From the NCBI GenBank assembly GCA_964498585.1, contig CAZCHH010000033.1, forward strand, positions 1 through 39,952: 39,952 nt of DNA, read 5' to 3'. Each line of letters begins with the position of its first letter. The stretch's first letter is position 1. Source of the stretch: JAAYJM01 sp964498585. Lineage in GTDB: Bacteria > Bacteroidota > Ignavibacteria > Kapaibacteriales > UBA2268. Below the pieces are notes generated by a model that saw only the letters and a list, made by a program, of their open reading frames with translations, was not told the DNA's origin and did not search any database. Positions 22,787-32,135 of the stretch are shown one piece after another. Made by a program: the position numbers and the translations under genes.

Positions 22787-24901
22787 TTAATGTTTAAAAA
22801 ATTTTAGAAGAGATTCGAATTGTGTTGAAAATCCGGTTAAATTTTCATCATTATTTATTGCTTCCAATATTTCTTGAATAGCCTGTTTAATTTTTTTTAA
22901 ACCTTCTGTGTGTTTGTTTTTATCAAGGAAATCATATAATTTATATAGAACATCCCTACCATCTTTGAAAAAATGGAAAATGGGAGTATGATTATTATCT
23001 GTAGTGAAGTAGTCTTTATAATCCTCATTTTTTTCAAGAAAATCATTAAAACACTGTGGGCATTGTTTTATAAATCTTTTTAAACCTTCTTCTAAGTGAA
23101 TATGAGCTTGAGATAATAATAAAATATTATCATTATTGTCGTCAATGTTATAACCAATTGATTTTAACCATATTATTTCTTCTATAAGCAAGCCAAAAGG
23201 AATACCTGGTGGAGTAAGAGCTAAAGCAATAAATTTTTGTTTACCTCTGTTATCAAAATTTTTCCTATTAGTATTATTTTCACAAATACATTTATCTACA
23301 TCCAAAAAGCCATAAAAGCAAGATAATATTTTCATAGTCTCAAACCTCATAATTAATTTCATCCATATCATTATTCTTCTAAGAATTAATATATTTTTAA
23401 AAATATTGAAATTTTTGATGTTATTATCAGATAGATTTTTTTCAATATTATCAATATAAGTGGGTATAACGAATTCATAGTCCCTATTTCTTATTGCTGT
23501 TTCAATTATTTTTATATAATCAGAAACTTGTTTACATATATATTTTTCAGTTTCTTCATGATTTTGAGTACGATGATATAGATAATGCTTTTGTATGTTT
23601 TTCCAGTTTCCTGTTATTGGCCTGTTTAAAATTATTTCATGCATTTCATTCCCTTGGTCAAGAATCATATCTGCAAGCATATTTACTGCATTTTTGGACT
23701 GCTCTAAATCAGTTTTAGAGAATATGAAAGGTTTTCTTGGATATCCGGCAAAACTTTGAAGCAAAAAACTTCTACTTAATCCACTAAGTACAAAAAGAGC
23801 ATTAAATCTACTAAGTTGCGAAACATCATTGATAAAATCGTATCCCTGTTTTGATTGCTGTCGCTTAGTAGGTTTTTCTTCAGTTCCATTCCATTCTTCT
23901 TCTAATCTGTAATCAGCCAAAATAACTGTAATAAAATTAAATTTATCGTTATCTATTGCAATTTTTGCTTCTTCGTATGTTTCTGCAATAATTATGCTAT
24001 CATCAGAAAAATCTCGTTCTTTTAATGCGTTAATTAAATCTACTGTAGCTTGTCTTTTGGGTTCGTCCTCAAGAATAAGAATTTTCCAATTTCCTTCTTT
24101 TTTACCTTTTGCGGAATCATCGTCTGTGCCTGGTATTATCAAATTTTCACGAATTGATTTTAATATAGCAGTTAAATGCTCAAATTGATTTTTGTTTACA
24201 TAGCGGTTAAATTCATTGACTAAATCAGATAAAATATTAGGTAATGGTTCGGGATATATAGATTTAATGTCTCTAATATATAAATCAACTATATTTATTA
24301 ACTCTTTTTTAAGAGTATCTTCATTTGTTTTATCATCAATTTTTGCTATAATAGTTGAAATTTTCCCTGAATATCTGTGCTCTACCTCGCCAATCAAACC
24401 ATTTGGAGTGCAAAAATTTAATCTAACATCTAATAATTGTAATTTTGTTAATTCATTTAAATTTTGCAGTATGTTACTTAAATTCTCTGCATTGAAAGGT
24501 AATCGGAGAAAGCTATGTCCTACAGCTTTTAGTATTTCATTAGATGCATCACTCAAAATATAACTAAGTGGGAGCATTGAAACAAATAAAATCGGTTGCT
24601 TAAGTTTGTGATTTAACCTCAGCTCATCTTTTACTAACTTTATTCCATATAAGTCAGAATAGTTATAATTAGTCTCGTCATTCTTTTTCCAAGTAAGTTC
24701 GTATAGAACGATAATATGGGAGAATTCTTTTAAACCTCGTTCTTCAGCATTTAAATTAGAGTCTATAGGTATTAAGACATCTAATTTTTGACGATTTGCA
24801 ATAATAGAAAATTGATAATCTTTTAAAATAGGTTCATTTTCAAAAACCCATTTTATATAATCTTGAGACAATTCATTCCATAAGATTAATATTTTTTTCA
24901 T
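22787..24901 (-). CDS. Receiver-domain protein with degenerate N-terminal receiver-like domain, 704 aa
   Basis: Residues 1-150 have an alternating strand/helix Rossmann-like layout (MKKILILWNEL, HIIVLYELTW, ILFVSMLPLS) without phospho-acceptor residues. A second domain (about 272-400) is a clear receiver: acidic pair in ILEDE (near 275), phospho-acceptor Asp in VILADYRL (near 325), Ser in FVLSGLS (near 369) and Lys in IFSKTDL (near 392). The remaining 300 residues are helical and have no DNA-binding or enzymatic output that I recognise. The start overlaps the preceding gene by 29 nt. It is a likely phosphate acceptor from the 1144-aa kinase-like protein. Confidence 0.7.
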   Translation of the reverse strand: MKKILILWNELSQDYIKWVFENEPILKDYQFSIIANRQKLDVLIPIDSNLNAEERGLKEFSHIIVLYELTWKKNDETNYNYSDLYGIKLVKDELRLNHKLKQPILFVSMLPLSYILSDASNEILKAVGHSFLRLPFNAENLSNILQNLNELTKLQLLDVRLNFCTPNGLIGEVEHRYSGKISTIIAKIDDKTNEDTLKKELINIVDLYIRDIKSIYPEPLPNILSDLVNEFNRYVNKNQFEHLTAILKSIRENLIIPGTDDDSAKGKKEGNWKILILEDEPKRQATVDLINALKERDFSDDSIIIAETYEEAKIAIDNDKFNFITVILADYRLEEEWNGTEEKPTKRQQSKQGYDFINDVSQLSRFNALFVLSGLSRSFLLQSFAGYPRKPFIFSKTDLEQSKNAVNMLADMILDQGNEMHEIILNRPITGNWKNIQKHYLYHRTQNHEETEKYICKQVSDYIKIIETAIRNRDYEFVIPTYIDNIEKNLSDNNIKNFNIFKNILILRRIMIWMKLIMRFETMKILSCFYGFLDVDKCICENNTNRKNFDNRGKQKFIALALTPPGIPFGLLIEEIIWLKSIGYNIDDNNDNILLLSQAHIHLEEGLKRFIKQCPQCFNDFLEKNEDYKDYFTTDNNHTPIFHFFKDGRDVLYKLYDFLDKNKHTEGLKKIKQAIQEILEAINNDENLTGFSTQFESLLKFFKH

Positions 24902-25364
24902 AATTTATCTTATTTAATAATGTAAAATCATTTTCAATTGCTTCTAGAATATTTTTAAGGTAATTAATTATTTCATTTAAATTATTTAAATTATTTAATC
25001 TATATAAATCAAATGTATTGGTTGCATTAAAAATGTGTTCTCTAATAATAATAAAAGATATTAAATTTATTTTTAATGATTTCCAATGTTCTATTTTTAA
25101 ATCACTGTTATTGTCATTTATTATATGTTCTATTTTATGTTTAATAAAAGAATACAATATTTTGTAATTTTCTTTATTTTCTTTGTCTTTTTCAATATTT
25201 GAAAATAATATCAAATTTTTATCTGAATTAAAGAATATGTTATAATAATTTATCTCTTGCAAAAAGTATTCTTGAAAATCATTAGTACAATTCAATATAC
25301 GGTTTAACAATATAATGAATAAGTTTTTATTTTCAAAATTGATAAAGTCAATATATACTTTCAT
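24873..25364 (-). CDS. Small protein of unknown function, 163 aa
   Basis: Not recognised. It is very rich in Asn, Ile, Leu and Lys and appears all-helical, with a repeated LNNLNNLNEIINYLKNIL stretch near the C-terminus. There is no TM helix or motif. It begins 36 nt after the EamA-receiver fusion and overlaps the receiver protein gene by 29 nt, which makes it part of the operon. A phosphotransfer-like helical bundle is imaginable, but no HPt His motif is clear. Confidence 0.55.
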   Translation of the reverse strand: MKVYIDFINFENKNLFIILLNRILNCTNDFQEYFLQEINYYNIFFNSDKNLILFSNIEKDKENKENYKILYSFIKHKIEHIINDNNSDLKIEHWKSLKINLISFIIIREHIFNATNTFDLYRLNNLNNLNEIINYLKNILEAIENDFTLLNKINYEKNINLME

Positions 25365-25400
25365 TGTTGTAATCGGTTATTAATTTAAATTTAGTCAAAT

Positions 25401-27923
25401 TCATTTGTTCTTTTCTACTTTTTTAACGTAGTCTAAAAGAAGATAATTAAATTCTTCATTACGATTTGAAGCATTTTCTTGTATATCATTAATTAGTAAA
25501 TTCCAATTATTAACTATATTTTCAATTTTAGTAAAATTAGATGACCATGGCGAATCTATACCTCTAACTCCCAAGAAAAAAGCAATTTCATCTCTTAAAG
25601 TTTGAGGTTCATTTGAAATAAATTTAATTTTTTTATCTAGTTGATTATTGTTTTCAGTTGCTTGAGAATAAACGGCGATTTTTGAATATATATTTAAAAA
25701 GTTGATTAGTTCAATTGCTTCAATTTCTTTTATGTTTAGACCTACTAAATTCCAATCAAATAGGAAAAAAGCATCATTTATATTTTGATTTTTTAAATTT
25801 AATATTTGATTTTTTTGATTTGGGGCTTGAATTGTACAATTTGTTCCTATTATGGTAATTTTAATACAATCAAGGTAATTTTTTCTTGTATTAGCATCAT
25901 CTTCAATTAAATAAATATTTGTGCCTATTTTATGTTTTGTAACTGCTTGTTTAATGGAATTATTAAAACTATTGATATCAGCATATAAATTAACTGATGG
26001 CAAAGTAACATTTGTTGGATTGCCTATAATTCTATAACATTGTGGGTAAATGAATGATTCATAGAAAAATACTACTTTTCTGTTTATTAGAAAATCGATA
26101 AGAAGTTTATATTTATTATCTTTGATATCTTCATAAATATTTTTAAAAATTTTATGGTCAATGAATACAAAATATATATTTTTATATTCATCGAAATTAT
26201 TTATATTATTAAAACAAATTGTATTAGAATTATTAAAACTTTTAAAACGTTTTTTGATGTGTTCTATAAATTCATCAGGTAAGTAACTATTAGAATTATA
26301 TTTTAAAATTAGAACATTTTCATCTAATACTGAAAGTTCTTCATTATCAAAGTCATTGTAAATTGTAATATATGATTTTTTAATTTTTTCATCAGTTTCA
26401 TTTACTATAATAGAATTTTTGTTGTCTTGTAATAAATACTTATTATGAATATCAAAGAAGATTTTGTCATTAAGAAGATTGCTGCTATACCAAGCAGTTC
26501 CATTATCTATTTCATAATACTTTTTTATTGGATTAATACTTATTGGGAAAGCATCTAAATTTGCATTGGAACTGAAACTATTAGCAGGAATTAATTCGCC
26601 TATTATGTAATTATTATTATAAAGATGAATAATATTAATATTATTCAAATCTGTTTCATTAATTAATAATTTATCATTTTCATTAAAATAATTAATTTTC
26701 TTTAAATAGTATGACCAAATCTTTTTTCTTAAATCGGCTAAAACTACTATCCATTTCTTCATAAATTCCATAATACCTACATTTATAATTAATAGTAAAG
26801 GAATGAAAAAGAGTAATATTTTTATACATTCATTTTCTACAAGAAATATAGTTAATCCAGTTGCAATCAATGGGTCAAGAGAACCTAAGATAGAAAGCCA
26901 ATTCCTTCCAGTAACGTAATCCGGCGATAAATATTCCTTTTTATAATCATGATATAACGCTCCATAATTCTCAAATATTATTGCAACAAATGTTCCTCCA
27001 ATTATAATTCCAATTATTAACATTAAAACAGAATCAACATCTAAATCTGATAAACTATTTAAAAAAGAATTAAAAACACCTGAATTTAGAATACTTTGAG
27101 AATTGAAAGCCATTTCTATAATAAAAACAGTAAGAATTATAACGATTGAGCAAGCTAATTGAATTTTTGAAACAACGAGTAAATTATTTAATATTCTTTT
27201 GCTTGGTGATATACTAATTGTATTACTACATTCCCTGTTGCTGACATAAGACATAATATCAAAAAATAAAGATAAGGAGAATGCGGATAAAATAATCCAA
27301 GCAATACTATAATAATCGCCCAATTTTAGTTCACTACTATTTTTAGTTGCTATTAAAATTATTAATGCACCACTAGCAATAATCATTGTAGATTGGACGA
27401 ACCATATAATTATTTCATTGATAGTAGGTTTTTCTTTTTGGAAAAATATTTCATAACAATTTTTGGGAATTAATGGAATAAGAAATTTAAATATTCTTAT
27501 ACTTGGAATCCATTTTTTACAATCAAAGACTAAAACTAAGAAAACTGAATAAATAACAGATATTTGCATATTGAAATTATACCCAAGAATCTCAAAATAT
27601 CTAGCAAGAGTCAATGATAATCCCATAAATACGATTGGAACAATATTTTTTTTATAAAATGAGAAGTTATTAATTTCTTTTACTTTAGTTTTTAAAAGAA
27701 ATATTAATAAACAAAATAGCAAAATAGTAGGAATATATCTCAATAATAAATAATAGGCACTATAAGTTTTTGCTAATGCAAGATTCTGGTCATTTAAAAA
27801 TAATACAAATAATCCCCATATTAAACAACCAAACATTATCAATAATAAACCATTGCTTAATGCAAATTCTTTTAAAATAATAAAAAAACCGGCTTTATAC
27901 CTTAATTTGTTATCAGGTTTCAT
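25401..27923 (-). CDS. EamA/DMT-like 10-TM membrane protein fused to a C-terminal receiver domain, 840 aa
   Basis: Residues about 20-395 contain ten hydrophobic helices. The segment LDPLIATGLTIFLVENE matches the LEPVxAxLLAxLxLGE signature of EamA/drug-metabolite transporters. A soluble part follows, rich in Asn and Ile, and from about 663 to 780 a receiver fold: IYLIEDD (acidic pair, near 667), FFLFDWNL (phospho-acceptor Asp, near 719), AVYSQA (Ser) and KFISNEP (Lys). A transporter-like membrane domain carrying a receiver is unusual and suggests transport or membrane activity gated by phosphorylation. ATGA overlap with the upstream gene shows tight coupling. Family calls are from motifs; no homologue is known to me. 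Confidence 0.7.
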   Translation of the reverse strand: MKPDNKLRYKAGFFIILKEFALSNGLLLIMFGCLIWGLFVLFLNDQNLALAKTYSAYYLLLRYIPTILLFCLLIFLLKTKVKEINNFSFYKKNIVPIVFMGLSLTLARYFEILGYNFNMQISVIYSVFLVLVFDCKKWIPSIRIFKFLIPLIPKNCYEIFFQKEKPTINEIIIWFVQSTMIIASGALIILIATKNSSELKLGDYYSIAWIILSAFSLSLFFDIMSYVSNRECSNTISISPSKRILNNLLVVSKIQLACSIVIILTVFIIEMAFNSQSILNSGVFNSFLNSLSDLDVDSVLMLIIGIIIGGTFVAIIFENYGALYHDYKKEYLSPDYVTGRNWLSILGSLDPLIATGLTIFLVENECIKILLFFIPLLLIINVGIMEFMKKWIVVLADLRKKIWSYYLKKINYFNENDKLLINETDLNNINIIHLYNNNYIIGELIPANSFSSNANLDAFPISINPIKKYYEIDNGTAWYSSNLLNDKIFFDIHNKYLLQDNKNSIIVNETDEKIKKSYITIYNDFDNEELSVLDENVLILKYNSNSYLPDEFIEHIKKRFKSFNNSNTICFNNINNFDEYKNIYFVFIDHKIFKNIYEDIKDNKYKLLIDFLINRKVVFFYESFIYPQCYRIIGNPTNVTLPSVNLYADINSFNNSIKQAVTKHKIGTNIYLIEDDANTRKNYLDCIKITIIGTNCTIQAPNQKNQILNLKNQNINDAFFLFDWNLVGLNIKEIEAIELINFLNIYSKIAVYSQATENNNQLDKKIKFISNEPQTLRDEIAFFLGVRGIDSPWSSNFTKIENIVNNWNLLINDIQENASNRNEEFNYLLLDYVKKVEKNK

Positions 27924-28714
27924 AATAATCCTTGCAGAAGGTTATCTCTGATTTCAATAAATAATTTTATATATTCATCTTTGTTATTTTCTAACTCTTT
28001 TAATTTCTGGCTAGCTTCAAACAGTTTATATTGTTGATTGTTAAAATTTATTTCAATTGTTTCATTTGGGTCAATTAATTCTATTATTTCCTTTAAATCC
28101 ATATCTGCTGTGATATTTAAATTCGGTAAAAGTGGCTCAAGAAAGCTTAATCTATTGACAATTTCCCTTTTTATAAATTCTTTTAACAACTCTTCAAAGC
28201 ACTCTTTAGCTTTCTCTTTAGCTTTCTCTTTAGCTCCCAAATTAATTAATATATCACAAAATTTTGGGTAAAATGTTTTGTCTGGTTCTTCAATCTCTAT
28301 TACTGGTTCATGGGTTGTTATTTGTATATTATTGCAAAAAACATTGATTTTTTTAATAACTTCTTTTTGCTCTTGCTCATTAGTTGTATGCCTGAGAAAG
28401 AATACTTCAGTTGCATTATAAAGGAAATTTTGAATATCATTAGGTAAACCATTCATAAAAACTGTTTGGTCCCAAAGAACTAGCAAATTATCAGGTTTAT
28501 TTGGGTGTTTATAAATAGGACTATTCTGATTTATAGTTGGACTATCTATGTTGCCATTATTTTTCGTTTTATAAAGTTCTATTTTAACAAGTTTTTGTTC
28601 TACAGCTTGATTTTGTTCTGTTGTTCTTGCACCACTAAACATTTTTTTTGCTATTATATTCCAAATATTGCGTGGTTTTATAAACACAACTATTTTTTTA
28701 TCATTGTTTCCCAT
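27920..28714 (-). CDS. Protein of unknown function, 264 aa
   Basis: Not recognised. It starts KKIVVFIKPRN, followed by LLVLWDQTVFMNGLP and EVFFLRHTTN, suggesting an alpha/beta domain in the first 130 residues. A Lys/Glu-rich helix contains a perfect AKEKAKEKAKE repeat encoded by a 12-bp tandem repeat (28203-28235). The frame extends to 28771, but ATG 28714 has GGGAG upstream, so I chose it; this overlaps the kinase-like gene by 14 nt. It sits between the kinase-like protein and the EamA-receiver protein and probably works with them. Confidence 0.6.
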   Translation of the reverse strand: MGNNDKKIVVFIKPRNIWNIIAKKMFSGARTTEQNQAVEQKLVKIELYKTKNNGNIDSPTINQNSPIYKHPNKPDNLLVLWDQTVFMNGLPNDIQNFLYNATEVFFLRHTTNEQEQKEVIKKINVFCNNIQITTHEPVIEIEEPDKTFYPKFCDILINLGAKEKAKEKAKECFEELLKEFIKREIVNRLSFLEPLLPNLNITADMDLKEIIELIDPNETIEINFNNQQYKLFEASQKLKELENNKDEYIKLFIEIRDNLLQGLL

Positions 28715-31700
28715 ATTTTCTTCTCCCAGAATATAATAATTTATTGAAATGATATTTACTTCTATACTCAAACAAATATACTGGAATCATAGAGTAATTC
28801 ATAAATAATTCATTGTCAGGCAAGTTGTGTGGTTCACCCCTACCAGATACAATTATTATCTGTAAATCCTTGTTATTTCTTCTTAATCTTTCTATATATT
28901 TTTTAATCTCAGAAGAATTTTTATTACTTGGGTCATCCAACAGTTTTTCTATTAGGCCCAAATGAATAATTAAAAAATCAAGTTTTTCTGTTTTATCTAA
29001 CTTATTTATCCATTGTACAACATTATCTTTAAAGCGTTCATCAAAACTTTGTTTTGACAAATTAAAATCTTTATTTATATCAGGTATATGAATTCTCATT
29101 TTTTCAAACACTTGAAAATAAGGAATTTTAGTACAATAATTTATGGGTTTATATCCCAATGTATAAGCATTGCTTTGAATTCTTTCATCAAGAATTGCTA
29201 CATTTGAAATAATACACTCGCTTAATTCGTATCTATCAATGATATTTCCATCTCTCCTTGCTTCATCTTGTTTTTCTTCATTCTTTGAAATACTTGAGCA
29301 AGATTCATAAAATTGATAATTATCAAGATTATCATTCCACCTATGGTTTTCAAATACTGCATTAATTACATTTCCATTTTCATTAGTATTCCTATTAATA
29401 TATATATTGTCATTTACTACTACCCCTTTTTCATAAAATTCACATAAATGCTCACTCCAACATTCCCAAGCATATTCTAATAAAGGTTTTTCAGCTGTTT
29501 TTTTCTTTTCTTCTTCTAACTTGTTTGTTAATTCTTTAATACTACATTTTCCATAGAATTTGCGTTTGATGTTGCAACCCTCATCTGCTACAATTAATAC
29601 TCTCATTGGAAGAAAATTCTTTATTGCTTCATCTCTAAGTATCGCAATGTCTTTAATATCTTTTGGAATTACAATTAAAAAATCGTGGTTAAATACTTCT
29701 CCGCAGTAATCCTTTCCATTAGGAAATAGGTCATTGCCATTTTTAATCCAAATTCCCTGATTTTTAAACTGATTTAATTGTTCTTTGGAATATGATAAAA
29801 CATTATTATTTCGAAAATCAACAATCAATATTTCTTTTGGTTTCATTAACAAAAACTTATAACCGAATCCTTGAGTTTTTTCTTTCTCAATTACTTTAAT
29901 TGCTTCTATTAAGTATTCGGGTTTAATTTCATTAGCATTATATTGCTTATCATCAATCTTATACGATTCAATTTTCCTAAGATAAGCAGCTGCTATCTTC
30001 ATTTCAAGGGTTCCCCAGTCGCCATGCCTTAAACTACCTGTTTCATCAAGTATAGGTTTGTTTATCGCTTCGTTCCTTTGTTTAACAATTTTAGATAATT
30101 CAATATTTTCTCTACCATCATCATCGTTATCATAAATCATAATCTCATAGTATTGCTTATCATCATCATAATCTTTAATCGTAATTGTTATATCACATTT
30201 CTTTAATTCCTTTGTTTCACCATCTATTTCTCTCGGTTCAGTGTCTTTATAGCTGCCGTGCTTAGCACAGTTGCGAATTATATTTTCTAATATAATATAA
30301 AATGCCTGACAACCTAGCTGGTCATTCGGAAAGGAAATCAACTTCTTTTCGCATCCGTCAATATATTTTAAATTTACTATTAAATCATCTACACCGCTTA
30401 TCGTATTATTTAAAAGCACATTCTTCTTAAATTTTTCCAATACATCGTCAAATAAAATTGAATTTTCAAGAGAAGGGGTTGATGTTACCAAATCAGCAAC
30501 AAAGTCCATCCTGTTTTGCAAATAGGAGTTAAAAGAAGCTATTTTACCTTCTGTGGAAAACTCTTCATCTTCTTCATTTACTGGTTCTTTCCCATTTACT
30601 TTAAAGTAGTCTAAATACTTTTTTCTATATTCATCGTGTATGTCTTTAGTTCCTTTAAATTGGGGTTCTATTTTTTCAATAAGCTGCTTAGAATTGAGTT
30701 TTGATAGTGTATGACTACCAATATTATGGCTCATATTACGAGAAATGACAGCAGCTATAGCGGATTTTATCATTTCATTACGTTTTGGAAGGATGATGTT
30801 ATAATAATACTCAATAAATGAGACAATCATATTTCTAAGAACTAATTCTGAACTAATTTTATCTTTACCCTCCCAATTTCTAAAAGCAACAACTAGATCC
30901 TTAATGTCATTATGAACTATTTCTCCAAAATCTTTAATATATATACAATCACTTCCTACCTTTTTTTGAGCACATTTTGAACTGTAAGTTTTTTTGGGGT
31001 CATTTTTTACGAAGAATTTTACCTCATCGTTTTGACAATTCAATTTATTACTATCAACAGGATTTTCCATTAAAAGCATGCATGAAATCGCATGTTCTAA
31101 TACCTTTGTTATATTATTGCTTAGCATAGATTCTTGAATTGCTAATTCTTTTAGAATAGTATTAACAGTATTAGTCCAACCCATTTTTATCAAATTATCA
31201 ATTTCTGATAAAAAATAGTAAAATTCTGTCTTTTCATTTATTATTGGGTTTTGATAAATATTCCATTTTTTTAGCATTTCAGGCATTGATATCCAAATGT
31301 TGTCTTTATAATTATGTTTATTCCAAGGCGATTTAAAACTTGAACATGATTGATTAAAATAAATATAAAATGTTAGCAAATGATAACCCGCTATAGTTAG
31401 ACCATATCCTATTACAAAATTATTGTTTTTAAACACTGAATAATAATCAATTGCTCGTATTAAAAATCTAAAATATGCTAATTTCTTATTATTTTCAAAA
31501 TCATCATCATTTCCCCAAAATGCTTTTATCTCTTCTTCTTTTATTTTATTATTCATAGAATCAAATGCAAATTCTATAAGTTTTTCTTTTTTTTTATTTC
31601 TTTCTTCTTTATTAGTTTTATGGCATATGCATTCTACAAGTTGATCATCTTTAAATATTTTACCAAAAAAAGTCTGAATTATATCATCATACAACACTTC

Positions 31701-32135
31701 ATTAATATTCTTATGGTTACCTAATATAGGGTGAAATTCATTTACTTCACTTAAATCTTTAGGTAAATCAATAATAAACCAGTTTTTTCCTGGTTGTATA
31801 TCACCCGAAACATCATACCTAGGGAAAAAAATGTTTGGAGTAATATCGAATTCTTTTTCTTTCTTTAAATCGTCTTTATTATACCCAATAAACGATTTTA
31901 TTTTTTTGTCTTTGATATTTATGTCTTCTTCATCAAGACCTATCCAATACCTCCATCTTGGAAGATTATCGTCCCAAACATGTTCGTCTTTAAGAGTGAA
32001 CGAAACTTTAACACTTTTTCCTTTCAACTTTTCACTAATATATTTCTTTAAATCTGTTCTTAATTTAATTAAGTTTTCATATAATTTTACTTTCATCTTT
32101 GAAAGTGCAATATTACTTCTTTCATCATTTTCCAT
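28701..32135 (-). CDS. Soluble histidine-kinase-like protein (GHKL ATPase) with C-terminal receiver-like fold, 1144 aa
   Basis: A dimerisation/phospho-acceptor-like helix shows SRNMSHNIGSHTL with His470 and His475. A GHKL ATP-binding domain follows: N-box ILENIIRNCAKHG (about 612-624), an acidic YDNDDDG segment, and a G-box-like GSLRHGDWGTLEMKIAAAYL (about 697-716). The first 440 residues are a large sensor-like region without TM helices; NEFHPILG and a Cys-containing KTYSSKCAQ segment are visible but not recognised. The last 130 residues have strands (LDFLIIHLGL, LQIIIVSGRGE) like a receiver that lacks the acceptor Asp. It is probably a cytoplasmic kinase for the receivers encoded downstream. 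Confidence 0.7.
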   Translation of the reverse strand: MENDERSNIALSKMKVKLYENLIKLRTDLKKYISEKLKGKSVKVSFTLKDEHVWDDNLPRWRYWIGLDEEDINIKDKKIKSFIGYNKDDLKKEKEFDITPNIFFPRYDVSGDIQPGKNWFIIDLPKDLSEVNEFHPILGNHKNINEVLYDDIIQTFFGKIFKDDQLVECICHKTNKEERNKKKEKLIEFAFDSMNNKIKEEEIKAFWGNDDDFENNKKLAYFRFLIRAIDYYSVFKNNNFVIGYGLTIAGYHLLTFYIYFNQSCSSFKSPWNKHNYKDNIWISMPEMLKKWNIYQNPIINEKTEFYYFLSEIDNLIKMGWTNTVNTILKELAIQESMLSNNITKVLEHAISCMLLMENPVDSNKLNCQNDEVKFFVKNDPKKTYSSKCAQKKVGSDCIYIKDFGEIVHNDIKDLVVAFRNWEGKDKISSELVLRNMIVSFIEYYYNIILPKRNEMIKSAIAAVISRNMSHNIGSHTLSKLNSKQLIEKIEPQFKGTKDIHDEYRKKYLDYFKVNGKEPVNEEDEEFSTEGKIASFNSYLQNRMDFVADLVTSTPSLENSILFDDVLEKFKKNVLLNNTISGVDDLIVNLKYIDGCEKKLISFPNDQLGCQAFYIILENIIRNCAKHGSYKDTEPREIDGETKELKKCDITITIKDYDDDKQYYEIMIYDNDDDGRENIELSKIVKQRNEAINKPILDETGSLRHGDWGTLEMKIAAAYLRKIESYKIDDKQYNANEIKPEYLIEAIKVIEKEKTQGFGYKFLLMKPKEILIVDFRNNNVLSYSKEQLNQFKNQGIWIKNGNDLFPNGKDYCGEVFNHDFLIVIPKDIKDIAILRDEAIKNFLPMRVLIVADEGCNIKRKFYGKCSIKELTNKLEEEKKKTAEKPLLEYAWECWSEHLCEFYEKGVVVNDNIYINRNTNENGNVINAVFENHRWNDNLDNYQFYESCSSISKNEEKQDEARRDGNIIDRYELSECIISNVAILDERIQSNAYTLGYKPINYCTKIPYFQVFEKMRIHIPDINKDFNLSKQSFDERFKDNVVQWINKLDKTEKLDFLIIHLGLIEKLLDDPSNKNSSEIKKYIERLRRNNKDLQIIIVSGRGEPHNLPDNELFMNYSMIPVYLFEYRSKYHFNKLLYSGRRKYGKQ

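Noticed and set aside
23494..24563. Plus-strand ORFs opposite the 704-aa receiver protein
   Set aside because: They are antisense frames in AT-rich coding DNA with low-complexity translations and no start signals.
28038..28747. Plus-strand hydrophobic ORFs opposite the 264-aa protein
   Set aside because: Phe/Ile-rich antisense translations without ribosome-binding sites; shadows of the minus-strand gene.
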